From: Streptomyces sp. Alt3
Lineage (GTDB): Bacteria > Actinomycetota > Actinomycetes > Streptomycetales > Streptomycetaceae
Assembly (NCBI RefSeq): GCF_030719215.1
Contig: NZ_CP120983.1
Coordinates: 3,100,001-3,164,000 of the forward strand
Length of the DNA stretch: 64,000 nucleotides
Direction of reading: 5' to 3'
The notes below the pieces were generated by a model that was not told the origin of the DNA, searched no databases, and saw only the letters and a list, made by a program, of their open reading frames with translations. The translations under genes and the position numbers were made by a program. The number at the start of each line of letters is the position of its first letter. Position 1 is the first letter of the stretch. Shown one piece after another: positions 51,949 through 60,052 of this stretch.

Positions 51949-53477
51949 GTGATACCGCGAAGCGCTCCATACTCGCGGGTCTTCGCTGGACCAGCCTGCG
52001 GCTGCGGCTGCTGATCGTGTTCGCGCTGGTGGCCCTGACGGCGGCGGTGTCCGCGTCGGGCATCGCGTACTGGCTCAACCGCGAGGCGGTCCTGACGCGT
52101 ACGCAGGACACGGCGCTCGGCGACTTCCGCCGTCAGATGCAGAACCGGGCGGCCTCGCTGCCGCTGGAGCCCACCGCCGACGATCTGCGGGACGCGGCCG
52201 AGCAGATGGCGCACAGCGGTCCCGGCTACCACGTGCTGCTGATCGGCAGCCACGACGGCAAGCCCGTCACCGGTTCGTCCGACCTGGACTCGTTCACCAA
52301 GGCCGACGTGCCCGCCTCGCTGCAGAAGCAGGTGAACAAGAAGCAGCCGCTGACGTCGGCCAACACCTTTGAGTACCACCTGTTCTGGCAGCGTACGACG
52401 CTGGGCAACACGCCTTATCTGGTGGCGGGCACGAAGATCATCGGCGGTGGTCCCGCCGGGTACATGCTGAAGTCGCTCGACCAGGAGCGCGAGGACCTCA
52501 GTTCACTGGCGTGGTCCCTGGGGATTGCGACGGCGCTGGCCCTGGTGGGTTCGGCGCTCCTGGCCCAGGCCGCGGCGACGACCGTGCTGCGGCCGGTGCA
52601 GCGGCTCGGCGACGCGGCGCGCAAGCTCGGCGAGGGCAAGCTCGACACCCGTCTCGTGGTCTCCGGCACCGATGAACTCGCCGATCTCTCGCACACGTTC
52701 AACAAGGCCGCGAGCTCCTTGGAGAAGAAGGTCGCGGACATGAGCGCGCGGGAGGAGTCGAGCCGCCGCTTCGTGGCCGACATGTCCCACGAGCTGCGCA
52801 CCCCGCTGACCGCGATCACCGCGGTCGCGGAGGTGCTGGAGGACGAGGCGGACAGCCTGGACCCGATGATCGCCCCGGCCGTCCACCTGGTGGTGAGCGA
52901 GACCCGCCGGCTGAACGACCTGGTGGAGAACCTCATGGAGGTCACCCGCTTCGACGCCGGCACGGCCCGCCTCGTCCTGGACACGGTGGATGTCGCCGAC
53001 CAGGTGACGGCCTGCATCGACGCCCGTGCCTGGCTGGACGCGGTCGACCTGGACGCGGAGCGCGGCATCATGGTGCGGCTCGACCCGCGCCGGCTCGACG
53101 TGATCCTGGCGAACCTGATCGGGAACGCGCTCAAGCACGGCGGGTCGCCGGTCCGGGTGTCCGTACGGACCGACGAGGACGACCTGGTCATCGAGGTGCG
53201 CGACCACGGCCCGGGTATCCCCGAAGAGGTCCTGCCCCACGTGTTCGACCGTTTCTACAAGGCGAGTGCCTCACGCCCGCGCTCGGACGGCAGTGGACTC
53301 GGGCTGTCCATCGCGGTCGAGAACGCCCACATCCACGGTGGTGACATCACGGCCTCGAATCTGCCGGACGGTGAGGGCGCGGTGTTCGTGCTGCGGCTCC
53401 CCCGGGACGCGGAGGGGCTGACCGGTGCCCCCGGGTCGGACGACCCGGACCGCGACGAGAAGGACGGTTCGCAGTGA
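51945..53477 (+). CDS. afsQ2: Sensor histidine kinase AfsQ2
   Basis: A 510-residue membrane kinase that phosphorylates AfsQ1. Two membrane helices (about 21-45 and 189-210) enclose an extracellular sensor of ~145 residues; a HAMP domain follows (VLRPVQRLGDAARKLGEGKLDTRL). The phospho-accepting His282 is in RRFVADMSHELRTPLTAI. The ATPase has the N box (LIGNALKHGG), G1 (VRDHGPGIPEE) and G2 (SDGSGLGLSIA). The GTG start overlaps afsQ1's TGA by four bases (GTGA). Confidence 0.95.
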   Translation: MSDTAKRSILAGLRWTSLRLRLLIVFALVALTAAVSASGIAYWLNREAVLTRTQDTALGDFRRQMQNRAASLPLEPTADDLRDAAEQMAHSGPGYHVLLIGSHDGKPVTGSSDLDSFTKADVPASLQKQVNKKQPLTSANTFEYHLFWQRTTLGNTPYLVAGTKIIGGGPAGYMLKSLDQEREDLSSLAWSLGIATALALVGSALLAQAAATTVLRPVQRLGDAARKLGEGKLDTRLVVSGTDELADLSHTFNKAASSLEKKVADMSAREESSRRFVADMSHELRTPLTAITAVAEVLEDEADSLDPMIAPAVHLVVSETRRLNDLVENLMEVTRFDAGTARLVLDTVDVADQVTACIDARAWLDAVDLDAERGIMVRLDPRRLDVILANLIGNALKHGGSPVRVSVRTDEDDLVIEVRDHGPGIPEEVLPHVFDRFYKASASRPRSDGSGLGLSIAVENAHIHGGDITASNLPDGEGAVFVLRLPRDAEGLTGAPGSDDPDRDEKDGSQ

Positions 53478-54121
53478 CGCGCAGCGAGCGGGCGTACGGC
53501 GCCCCGCGCCGGAGCCGGGGGCCTCGCAGGGCCCTCGCCGCGCTGGCCGCCGTGGTGGCGGGTGCGGCGCTGGCCACGGGCTGCGGCATCCGCAGCACCT
53601 CGGTCCCGGTGGACGCCGGGGCGGCGCCCTCCCGGATGCCGTGCCGGACGGCGTCGGCGGAGGCGACCACGCCGCCGCTGCCGGAGAGCGTCGCCGTGCG
53701 GGTCTACCTGGTCTGCGCCTCGCAGCTGGTGACGGTGGAGCGCACGGTCGAGATCGACGAATCGCGGTCCGCCCCCCTCCTGGTCGCGCAGGCCCTCCTG
53801 GGCGAGTTGCAGCGGGAGCCGGACTCCGACGAGCGGCGCGCGGGCTTCTCCACAGATGTGCCGACGGGACTGCGGGTCTCCGACGCGCGCGAGGGCGACC
53901 CGGACGGGACACTGCGGCTCAGCGAGCAGCCGGACGACCTGCCGGCCGAGGCGCTCGCACAGGTCGTGTGCTCCTACGCGGACAACGAGCCTCTCGGATC
54001 CGGGGGGTCGGTCCTGCTCGGCGGACCGGGGAAGTACGCCCCGCGGGGCTATCTGTGCACGTCGGAGACGAAGAGCCGGCCCGGCGAGGTACCCACCCTG
54101 GGCGCGGTCGAGCTGTCCTGA
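53474..54121 (+). CDS. AfsQ-associated lipoprotein
   Basis: A 215-residue lipoprotein with a Sec leader (RRALAALAAVVAGAALATGC) and lipobox LATGC. The mature part (SVAVRVYLVCASQLVTVERTVEIDES..., LAQALLGELQREP, VVCSYADNEPLGSGG) resembles the GerMN-type domain of lipoproteins that partner two-component systems. It overlaps afsQ2 by GTGA, so its product is made with the kinase and is likely to modulate the sensor, like CseA/LpqB-type proteins. Confidence 0.85.
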   Translation: MTRSERAYGAPRRSRGPRRALAALAAVVAGAALATGCGIRSTSVPVDAGAAPSRMPCRTASAEATTPPLPESVAVRVYLVCASQLVTVERTVEIDESRSAPLLVAQALLGELQREPDSDERRAGFSTDVPTGLRVSDAREGDPDGTLRLSEQPDDLPAEALAQVVCSYADNEPLGSGGSVLLGGPGKYAPRGYLCTSETKSRPGEVPTLGAVELS

Positions 54122-54233
54122 GGCTCTCCGGGCCCGCCCCCGCGCGGGGTCCCGGGGTGTCCGTGCCGCTCGTCACAGACCCTTCCCGGAAACGGGCGGA
54201 ACCGATCCTGCCGGTCGTGGCGTCTTGGTGGAC

Positions 54234-54803
54234 GTGCGTCACAGTTCGGACGGCCCGGCCGTCATCCGCTTCCGCGCGGCGGGGGTATTCCTCCTCCTCG
54301 TGCATCTTCTGTTCGTCTGCTGGCTGACGCTGCGCCCGCTGGACGTGCCCTGGATGACGGCCGCGAATCTCCAGCCGTTCGCCGGGATCAGGTCGGACCT
54401 GGCTCTGGGTCCGGCCGAGGCGACGCGGCGCATCGGTGAGGCCCTGCTGCTCCTGGCACCGCTGGGCATACTCCTGCCCATGGCCGGCGGCAGGCTGCTG
54501 GTCTCCCCGTGGGCATCACTGGCCCGTACGGTCGCGGCGGGCGCGCTGATCTCCATGGCCATCGAGCTGGCGCAGACGGGCGTGCCGGGCCAGGTCGTGG
54601 ACGTCGACTCGCTGCTGCTGAACACCACCGGTGTGGCGGTGGCCCATCTGCTGGTCGTACCGCTGTCGCGGTCCCGGCTGCGGCGGGGCAACCGGGCGGG
54701 GGCCGGCGACCTGTCCCGGATCGGGTACGGGATCCGGCAGGTACGGGTCGAGGGCCCTCAGGGGTCCACCCCGACGATTACCAGGGTCGGCATCGCCCCG
54801 TAG
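54234..54803 (+). CDS. VanZ-family membrane protein
   Basis: About 189 residues with four membrane helices (AAGVFLLLVHLLFVCWLTL; EALLLLAPLGILLPM; ARTVAAGALISMAIELAQ; NTTGVAVAHLLVVPL). NLQPFAGI, IELAQ and DVDSLLLNTTGVAVA are VanZ family motifs. Members of this family can confer low-level teicoplanin resistance or have unknown roles. The start is uncertain: GTG 54234 or 54228, with no clear ribosome site. Confidence 0.78.
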   Translation: MRHSSDGPAVIRFRAAGVFLLLVHLLFVCWLTLRPLDVPWMTAANLQPFAGIRSDLALGPAEATRRIGEALLLLAPLGILLPMAGGRLLVSPWASLARTVAAGALISMAIELAQTGVPGQVVDVDSLLLNTTGVAVAHLLVVPLSRSRLRRGNRAGAGDLSRIGYGIRQVRVEGPQGSTPTITRVGIAP

Positions 54804-54894
54804 AGCGATGCTTCGCACCCATTCGCGGGGGCACTGTGGAGATACGGGAGCACGACGGAGCTGCTCCCCGAAACGGTTCGCGAAGGAGCTCACC

Positions 54895-55098
54895 ATGGCC
54901 GCACTTGCCCGCCCCCGTGACGGACGCATGATCGGTGGAGTGTGCGCGGCGCTGGCTCGGCGCTTCGGCACCTCCGCAGGGACGATGCGTGTCATCTTCC
55001 TGGTGTCGTGTCTGCTTCCCGGCCCCCAGTTCCTGCTCTACCTGGCGCTGTGGATCCTGCTGCCGTCGGAGAGGACCGCGGCCACGACGGCCTGGTGA
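54895..55098 (+). CDS. PspC-domain membrane protein
   Basis: A 67-residue protein: LARPRDGRMIGGVCAALARRFGTSAGTMRVIFLVSCLLPGPQFLLYLALWILLPSE. This is a single PspC domain (GGVCAALA; hydrophobic LVSCLLPGPQFLLYLALWILLP). PspC proteins act in envelope stress sensing in other bacteria. GAAGGAG precedes the ATG by 6 bases. A 19-bp hairpin ends the transcript. Confidence 0.88.
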   Translation: MAALARPRDGRMIGGVCAALARRFGTSAGTMRVIFLVSCLLPGPQFLLYLALWILLPSERTAATTAW

Positions 55099-55118
55099 CC
55101 GTCGGGCCACGGGGAAAG

Positions 55119-55159
55119 CACGTGGGGCGCGCACCCGGTCCGGGTGCGCGCCCCACGTG
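55119..55159. terminator. Hairpin between PspC gene and small secreted protein gene
   Basis: A perfect 19-bp stem (55119-55137 and 55141-55159) with a three-base loop lies between the convergent genes. Confidence 0.8.
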
Positions 55160-55172
55160 TGTGGTGCGGTGG

Positions 55173-55472
55173 TCAGCGGCCGATGGGCAGGGCACCGGTC
55201 AGGCCGCCGGCAGGCAGGCCGCCGAGCAGGTTGGTGCCGGGTGCCGAGAGGTCGCCGCCGCCGCGCTGCTGCTGCTGGTCGAGCAGACCGCCGGCCGCCT
55301 TCTGCACGGCGGGAAGCGCGTCGGTGACGGAGTCGAGCGCGACGTTGGCGGGCAGGGCGCCGGCCAGGGAGTCGACGGGCACGGCGACCGCGGAGGCGCT
55401 GCCCGCGCCGGCGGCGGCGAAAGCGGCACCGAGAGCTGCGACACCGAGGGTCCTGACAGCAGACTGCTTCAT
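55173..55472 (-). CDS. Small secreted protein of unknown function
   Basis: A 99-residue precursor with a signal peptide (AVRTLGVAALGAAFAAAGAGSASA, cleavage near ASA-VA). The mature ~75 residues are amphipathic with Leu/Ala-rich and Gln/Gly stretches (GLLDQQQQRGGGDLSAPGTNLLGGLPAGGLTGALPIGR) and no cysteine. It resembles the small Streptomyces surface proteins that lack known function. AAGGATG precedes the ATG at a short distance. Confidence 0.6.
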   Translation of the reverse strand: MKQSAVRTLGVAALGAAFAAAGAGSASAVAVPVDSLAGALPANVALDSVTDALPAVQKAAGGLLDQQQQRGGGDLSAPGTNLLGGLPAGGLTGALPIGR

Positions 55473-55560
55473 GTGAAATTCATCCTTGGGGAAGGGGATG
55501 TGAGCGGCTCTGCAACGTAGTCATCCGCGCGTCCCTCCCGCAAACATGCCGGGACACGGA

Positions 55561-55592
55561 AAACGGCCGGGATTCCACGCTCCCGGCCGTTT
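55561..55592 (-). terminator. Intrinsic terminator of add
   Basis: A perfect 12-bp stem (55561-55572 and 55581-55592) is followed, in the minus direction, by TTTTCCG, so it has a short T-run. It lies 14 bp past the add stop codon. Confidence 0.8.
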
Positions 55593-55594
55593 CC

Positions 55595-55614
55595 CCGGCT
55601 GATCGATCAGCCGG
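55595..55614. repeat. 20-bp perfect palindrome spanning the add stop codon
   Basis: CCGGCTGATCGATCAGCCGG reads identically on both strands. The add stop (TGA on the minus strand, 55609-55607) lies inside it. It forms a tandem hairpin with the terminator at 55561-55592. Confidence 0.85.
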
Positions 55615-56761
55615 CGAAGGAGGACGACCCGCTGGTCACAGCGGTCTGCCGGAACAGCCACTCGGATTTCAGCTCCGCGTATCCGGGCTTCACGACGTCG
55701 TTGATCATCGCCAGACGTTCATCGAAAGGAATGAACGCCGATTTCATCGCATTGACTGTGAACCACTGCATGTCGTCGAGCGTGTATCCGAATGTCTCGG
55801 TCAGTCGCTCGAATTCCCCGCTCATGCTCGTCCCGCTCATCAGCCGGTTGTCCGTATTGACGGTGGCACGGAAATGCAGCCGCCGCAGCAGCCCGATGGG
55901 GTGCTCGGCGTACGAGGCCGCCGCACCGGTCTGGAGGTTGGAGGTCGGGCAGAGTTCCAGCGGGATCCGCTTGTCGCGCACGTAGGAGGCGAGACGGCCC
56001 AGCGTCACCGTGCCGTCGTCGGCGATCTCGATGTCGTCGATGATGCGGACACCGTGGCCGAGCCGGTCCGCGCCGCACCACTGCAGGGCCTGCCAGATCG
56101 ACGGCAGGCCGAAGGCCTCGCCCGCGTGGATGGTGAAGTGGTTGTTCTCGCGCTTCAGGTACTCGAAGGCGTCCAGGTGGCGGGTGGGAGGGTATCCCGC
56201 CTCGGCGCCCGCGATGTCGAAGCCCACCACGCCCAGGTCGCGGTAACGGTTGGCGAGTTCGGCGATCTCCAGCGCGCGGGCGGCGTGCCGCATCGCGGTG
56301 AGGAGCGCGCCGACGCGGATGCGGTGGCCGTTGGCCCGGGCACGGCGCTCGCCCTCACGGAAACCCTCGTTGACCGCCTCGACCACCTCTTCGAGGGACA
56401 GCCCGGCGGTGAGGTGCTGCTCGGGTGCGTAGCGCACCTCGGCGTAGACGACACCGTCCTCGGCCAGGTCCTCGGCGCACTCCGCCGCCACCCGGACCAG
56501 CGCGTCCCGGGTCTGCATGACCGCGCAGGTGTGGGCGAACGTCTCCAGGTAGCGCTCCAGCGAGCCGGAGTCGGCCGCGTCACGGAACCAGGCGCCGAGC
56601 TTGTCGGGCTCGGTCTCGGGCAAGGCGTCGTAGCCCTGCGCGAGAGCCAGCTCGATGATCGTGCCGGGGCGCAGGCCACCGTCGAGATGGTCGTGGAGCA
56701 GCACCTTGGGCGCGCGGCGGATCTGGTCGGGACCGGGGACATTCAGGGTCTGGCTCGTCAT
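55607..56761 (-). CDS. add: Adenosine deaminase
   Basis: A 384-residue zinc enzyme turning (deoxy)adenosine into (deoxy)inosine, which PunA then splits. Zinc ligands His23 and His25 are in [23 protein letters not shown] and CPTSN motifs give the catalytic Glu, His and Asp regions ([30 protein letters not shown]). Upstream, TACAGT ends six bases before the ATG, so translation seems leaderless, and the palindrome CTACGCGCGTAG stands four bases before that hexamer. Confidence 0.95.
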   Translation of the reverse strand: MTSQTLNVPGPDQIRRAPKVLLHDHLDGGLRPGTIIELALAQGYDALPETEPDKLGAWFRDAADSGSLERYLETFAHTCAVMQTRDALVRVAAECAEDLAEDGVVYAEVRYAPEQHLTAGLSLEEVVEAVNEGFREGERRARANGHRIRVGALLTAMRHAARALEIAELANRYRDLGVVGFDIAGAEAGYPPTRHLDAFEYLKRENNHFTIHAGEAFGLPSIWQALQWCGADRLGHGVRIIDDIEIADDGTVTLGRLASYVRDKRIPLELCPTSNLQTGAAASYAEHPIGLLRRLHFRATVNTDNRLMSGTSMSGEFERLTETFGYTLDDMQWFTVNAMKSAFIPFDERLAMINDVVKPGYAELKSEWLFRQTAVTSGSSSFAG

Positions 56762-56777
56762 TCGGGCACTGTAGCGC

Positions 56778-56789
56778 CTACGCGCGTAG
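56778..56789. promoter_or_regulatory. Palindrome CTACGCGCGTAG upstream of add
   Basis: The 12-bp perfect palindrome ends 17 bases before the add start. In the minus direction it is followed by GCGC, TACAGT (minus-10-like), six bases and ATG. It would lie between minus-35 and minus-10, as at deoC. Confidence 0.75.
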
Positions 56790-56864
56790 AGCGGTGGGTG
56801 CCGATGCGTAACAGTGACCGCGAAGCCAGGTGGAATACACCTGCCCTTCTGACACTGTTCTGTC

Positions 56865-57623
56865 ATGGCACAGCGCGCACTTCCCCTGCCTGCCGCCAGG
56901 CTGGGACGGGCCGTCCTCACGGCCGGAGCAGCACCCGAGGTCAGCGGCGTGGTCCTGCTGCTCCCGGACGGCGAGACCGATTCCAGACGCCGCCCCTCCA
57001 CCCTCTCGTACGCGGTTCAGCTGCCGTTCGCCCGCTCCCTGGCCCGGGCCGGGCAGGAGGACGGGCTCGCGGTGCACGTCGTGCGCTACCGCACGAGGGG
57101 ATGGAACGCCGACGCCGATCCGGCGGCGGACGCCCACTGGGCGGCCGACGAGGTCGTACGGCGCTACGGCGACGTCCCGGTGTGCCTCGTGGGGCACGGC
57201 ATGGGCGGCCGGGCGGCCCTGCGCGGCGCCGGGCACACCGCGGTCAGCTCCGTGCTGTCGATGGCCCCCTGGCTCCCGGACGGCGCGGAACCCGGGCCCG
57301 AACCCGTCAGGCACCTGGCGGGACGACGGGTGCTGATCGTGCACGGCACGAACGACGCGCGGACGAACCCCGAGCTCTCCTACCGGCTGGCCGAGCGGGC
57401 CAAGAAGGCCAACCGGGCCACCTGCCGCTTCGAGGTCCACTCGGACGGGCACGCGCTGCGCCAGCACCGGTCCGAAGTGGTGGCGCTGGCGGCGGACTTC
57501 GTGAGGGGGTCGCTGTTCGGCCGGCCGTACGCCCGGCCGGTCGCCGACGCGTTCGCGGCACCGCCGCCGCTGGGGCTGCGGATGCCGCTCGCGGCGGGGT
57601 TCGGGCGGTCGCTGAGGCACTGA
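56865..57623 (+). CDS. Alpha/beta hydrolase
   Basis: A 252-residue serine hydrolase. [12 protein letters not shown] begins the fold, [18 protein letters not shown] has the nucleophile motif GHGMG (Met after the His, so the residue following His is Gly rather than Ser: the canonical GxSxG serine is not present). [16 protein letters not shown] gives the Asp strand and [11 protein letters not shown] the histidine. The missing nucleophilic serine is notable, because the histidine and aspartate positions are kept. It diverges from add with 103 bp between starts. Substrate unknown. Confidence 0.72.
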   Translation: MAQRALPLPAARLGRAVLTAGAAPEVSGVVLLLPDGETDSRRRPSTLSYAVQLPFARSLARAGQEDGLAVHVVRYRTRGWNADADPAADAHWAADEVVRRYGDVPVCLVGHGMGGRAALRGAGHTAVSSVLSMAPWLPDGAEPGPEPVRHLAGRRVLIVHGTNDARTNPELSYRLAERAKKANRATCRFEVHSDGHALRQHRSEVVALAADFVRGSLFGRPYARPVADAFAAPPPLGLRMPLAAGFGRSLRH

Positions 57624-57641
57624 GGGGTCCGCCGGCCCGGA

Positions 57642-58595
57642 TCAGTCGGGCAGCAGACTGCCCCGGCGCGACAGCAGGAAGCGTTTGAAGGCGGCCACCG
57701 GCGGGGTGTCCGGGTGTCCGTCGAGCCATGCGACCCCGATCTCGCGTGCCGCGCGCGGCGCGGTCACCGTCAGCTCGACCACCCCCGGCCGGGCGACGGC
57801 GGGCGGCGGCAGCAGGGCCACCCCGAGCCCGGCCGCGACCAGGCCGCGCAGTGTCTCCGCCTCCTCGCCCTCGAAGGCCACCCGGGGTGTGAAACCGGCC
57901 TCGGCGCAGAGGTCGTCGGTGATCCGGCGCAGTCCGTAACCGGGTTCGAGGGTGACGAACGTTTCGTCGGCGGCCTCGGCGAGGCGGATGCGGCGGCGGC
58001 CGGCCAGCCGGTGGTCGTCGGGGACGACCAGCCGCAGCCGCTGCTCGTCCAGGCGCATGGCGACGAGGTCCGGTGCGTCGGGGACGGGTGAGGTGAGACA
58101 GAGGTCGAGGCCGCCCGCCCGCAGGCGTTCGATCATGGCCTCGCCGTAGTTCTGGACGAGCTGGAAGCGGACCTTGGGATGGTCGGCGCGGAAGGCGCGG
58201 ATCAGGGCGGGCACGGTCTCGGATCCCATGGTGTGCAGGAAGCCGAAGGCGACCTTGCCCGCCGTGGGGTCGGCGTCGGCCCGGACCGAGTCGGCCGCCT
58301 TCTCCACCTCCGCCAGGGCGCGTTCGGCCGAACCGAGGAAGGTGCGGCCGGCGGGGGTGAGCGAGACGGTGCGGCCCCGGCGGGCGAACAGCGCGACACC
58401 CAGGTCCTGTTCGAGCCGCACCATGGCCCGCGAAAGCGTCGACTGGGGCACTCCGAGCTCGTGCGCGGCGCGGGTGACGTGCTCGTGGCGGGCCACCGCC
58501 TCGAAGTACGCGAGACGTGGCGCGAGCACGGCCCGGATGTCTTCTTCGTAACCGCTCGGTGACAGCCGTGGCTGTGAGCTGTATTGATGCACCAT
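57642..58595 (-). CDS. LysR-family transcriptional regulator
   Basis: A 317-residue regulator with the N-terminal helix-turn-helix RLAYFEAVARHEHVTRAAHELGVPQSTLSRAMVRLEQDLGVALFARRGRTVSLTPAGRTFL and a type-2 periplasmic-binding-like effector domain. It is divergent from an MFS transporter with a 62-bp gap, the classical arrangement in which LysR controls the transporter. ATG 58595 was chosen for the family N-terminus. Confidence 0.9.
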   Translation of the reverse strand: MVHQYSSQPRLSPSGYEEDIRAVLAPRLAYFEAVARHEHVTRAAHELGVPQSTLSRAMVRLEQDLGVALFARRGRTVSLTPAGRTFLGSAERALAEVEKAADSVRADADPTAGKVAFGFLHTMGSETVPALIRAFRADHPKVRFQLVQNYGEAMIERLRAGGLDLCLTSPVPDAPDLVAMRLDEQRLRLVVPDDHRLAGRRRIRLAEAADETFVTLEPGYGLRRITDDLCAEAGFTPRVAFEGEEAETLRGLVAAGLGVALLPPPAVARPGVVELTVTAPRAAREIGVAWLDGHPDTPPVAAFKRFLLSRRGSLLPD

Positions 58596-58611
58596 GGGAA
58601 CGATTATGAGG

Positions 58612-58636
58612 GTTTCATGCATTGGACGCATGAAAC
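58612..58636. promoter_or_regulatory. LysR operator and MFS promoter
   Basis: GTTTCATGC (58612-58620) and GCATGAAAC (58628-58636) form a perfect 9-bp inverted repeat with seven bases between, containing the LysR T-N11-A pattern (58618 and 58630). A minus-35-like TTGGAC (58622-58627) lies in its centre and TAGGTT (58646-58651) follows after 18 bases, ending six bases before the MFS ATG, so the MFS mRNA looks leaderless. Confidence 0.75.
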
Positions 58637-58657
58637 GTGCGGGTCTAGGTTCGCTGT

Positions 58658-59965
58658 ATGCCTCCTGCCAGTACCGGGGCGTCCACCGTCATGCTGGACG
58701 CCGCCGTTCCGCCGTCTCCCGCCGCCGCCTCCCCGACCGTCCCGGACCGCCTCACGCCCGGCGGCCCCGGCTACCGCCGGATGAGCTTCGCGCTCTTCGC
58801 GGCGGGGATCGCGACCTTCGCCCTCCTGTACTCCACCCAGGCCCTGCTGCCCGCCGTGTCCGCGTCCTTCGGCGCGACGGCCGGCCAGGCGAGCTGGACG
58901 GTCTCCGCGGCGACCGGTGCGCTGGCCCTCTGTGTCCTGCCGCTGAGCGCTCTCTCCGAGCGCTTCGGGCGGCGCCAGATGATGACGGCCTCCCTGGCGG
59001 TCGCCGTGGTGATCGGACTGCTCGTCCCCTTCGCCCCGTCGATCGGGTGGCTGATCGCGCTGCGCGCGGTCCAGGGCGCGGCACTGGCGGGGCTGCCGGC
59101 CTCCGCGATGGCCTACCTGGCCGAGGAGGTCCGGCCCAAGGCACTGGTGGCCGCGATCGGACTGTTCGTGGCGGGCAACAGCGTCGGCGGCATGAGCGGT
59201 CGCATCCTCGCCGGGTGGGTCGCCCAGCTGTGGGGATGGCGGGTGGCACTCGGCGCGATCGGGCTCCTCGCCGTGGCCTGTGCGGTGGCCTTCCACTTCC
59301 TGATCCCCCGGGCCAGGCACTTCAGCCCCGCCTCGCTCAACCCGAAGGCGCTGGCGAAGACCGTCACCGGCCACCTGTCCGACCCGCTGCTGCGCCGGCT
59401 GTACGCCATCGGCGCCCTGTTCATGACGGTGTTCGGCGCGGTGTACACCGTGATCGGCTACCGGCTCGTCGACGAGCCCTTCGGCCTCCCGCAGGGCATC
59501 GTCGGCTCGATCTTCCTCGTCTACCTCGTCGGCACGGTCTCCTCCGCCGCCGCGGGCAGTCTGGTCGCCCGGCTGGGCCGCCGGGGCGCGCTCTACCTCG
59601 CCGTCTCCACGACGGCGGCCGGTCTGCTGCTCTCCCTGGCCGACCAGCTGGCCGCGATCCTGGCGGGCCTCGTCCTCATCACGGCGGGCTTCTTCGCCGG
59701 ACACGCGGTCGCCTCGTCCTCGGTGAGCCGCACGGCGACGACGGGCCGTGCCCAGGCGTCGGCCCTGTACCAGTCCGCGTACTACCTGGGCTCCAGCGCG
59801 GGCGGCACGCTCGGCGCCGTCGCCTTCCACGCCGGCGGCTGGGCCGGCACGGTCGCGCTGGGCGTCCTCGCGGTCCTCGGCGTCCTGTCGATCACCCTGT
59901 TCGGCAGCCGGGCGGCCCGGGCGGAGCGGCTCCGCGCCGCGTCCCCCGCACCGGTGCACAACTGA
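58658..59965 (+). CDS. MFS exporter (12-span)
   Basis: A 435-residue major facilitator with about 12 membrane helices. The motif between spans 2 and 3 is LSALSERFGRRQMM, a variant of the D-x-x-G-R-R/K loop, and GWRVALG and RAAQ-like loops follow. MTASLAVAVVIGLLVPFAPSIGWLIALRAVQGAALAGLPASAMAYLAEEV is the family block for DHA1-type drug efflux. It is divergent from LysR, and no ribosome site is visible. Exported substrate unknown. Confidence 0.9.
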   Translation: MPPASTGASTVMLDAAVPPSPAAASPTVPDRLTPGGPGYRRMSFALFAAGIATFALLYSTQALLPAVSASFGATAGQASWTVSAATGALALCVLPLSALSERFGRRQMMTASLAVAVVIGLLVPFAPSIGWLIALRAVQGAALAGLPASAMAYLAEEVRPKALVAAIGLFVAGNSVGGMSGRILAGWVAQLWGWRVALGAIGLLAVACAVAFHFLIPRARHFSPASLNPKALAKTVTGHLSDPLLRRLYAIGALFMTVFGAVYTVIGYRLVDEPFGLPQGIVGSIFLVYLVGTVSSAAAGSLVARLGRRGALYLAVSTTAAGLLLSLADQLAAILAGLVLITAGFFAGHAVASSSVSRTATTGRAQASALYQSAYYLGSSAGGTLGAVAFHAGGWAGTVALGVLAVLGVLSITLFGSRAARAERLRAASPAPVHN

Positions 59966-60052
59966 GACCTTCCCGGCACAACCGCTGCTCCCCGACGCGC
60001 GTCCAACAAGCGGAGACCACCGCTGGGCGAACGCGAAGGGGAGCAGGCGTAC

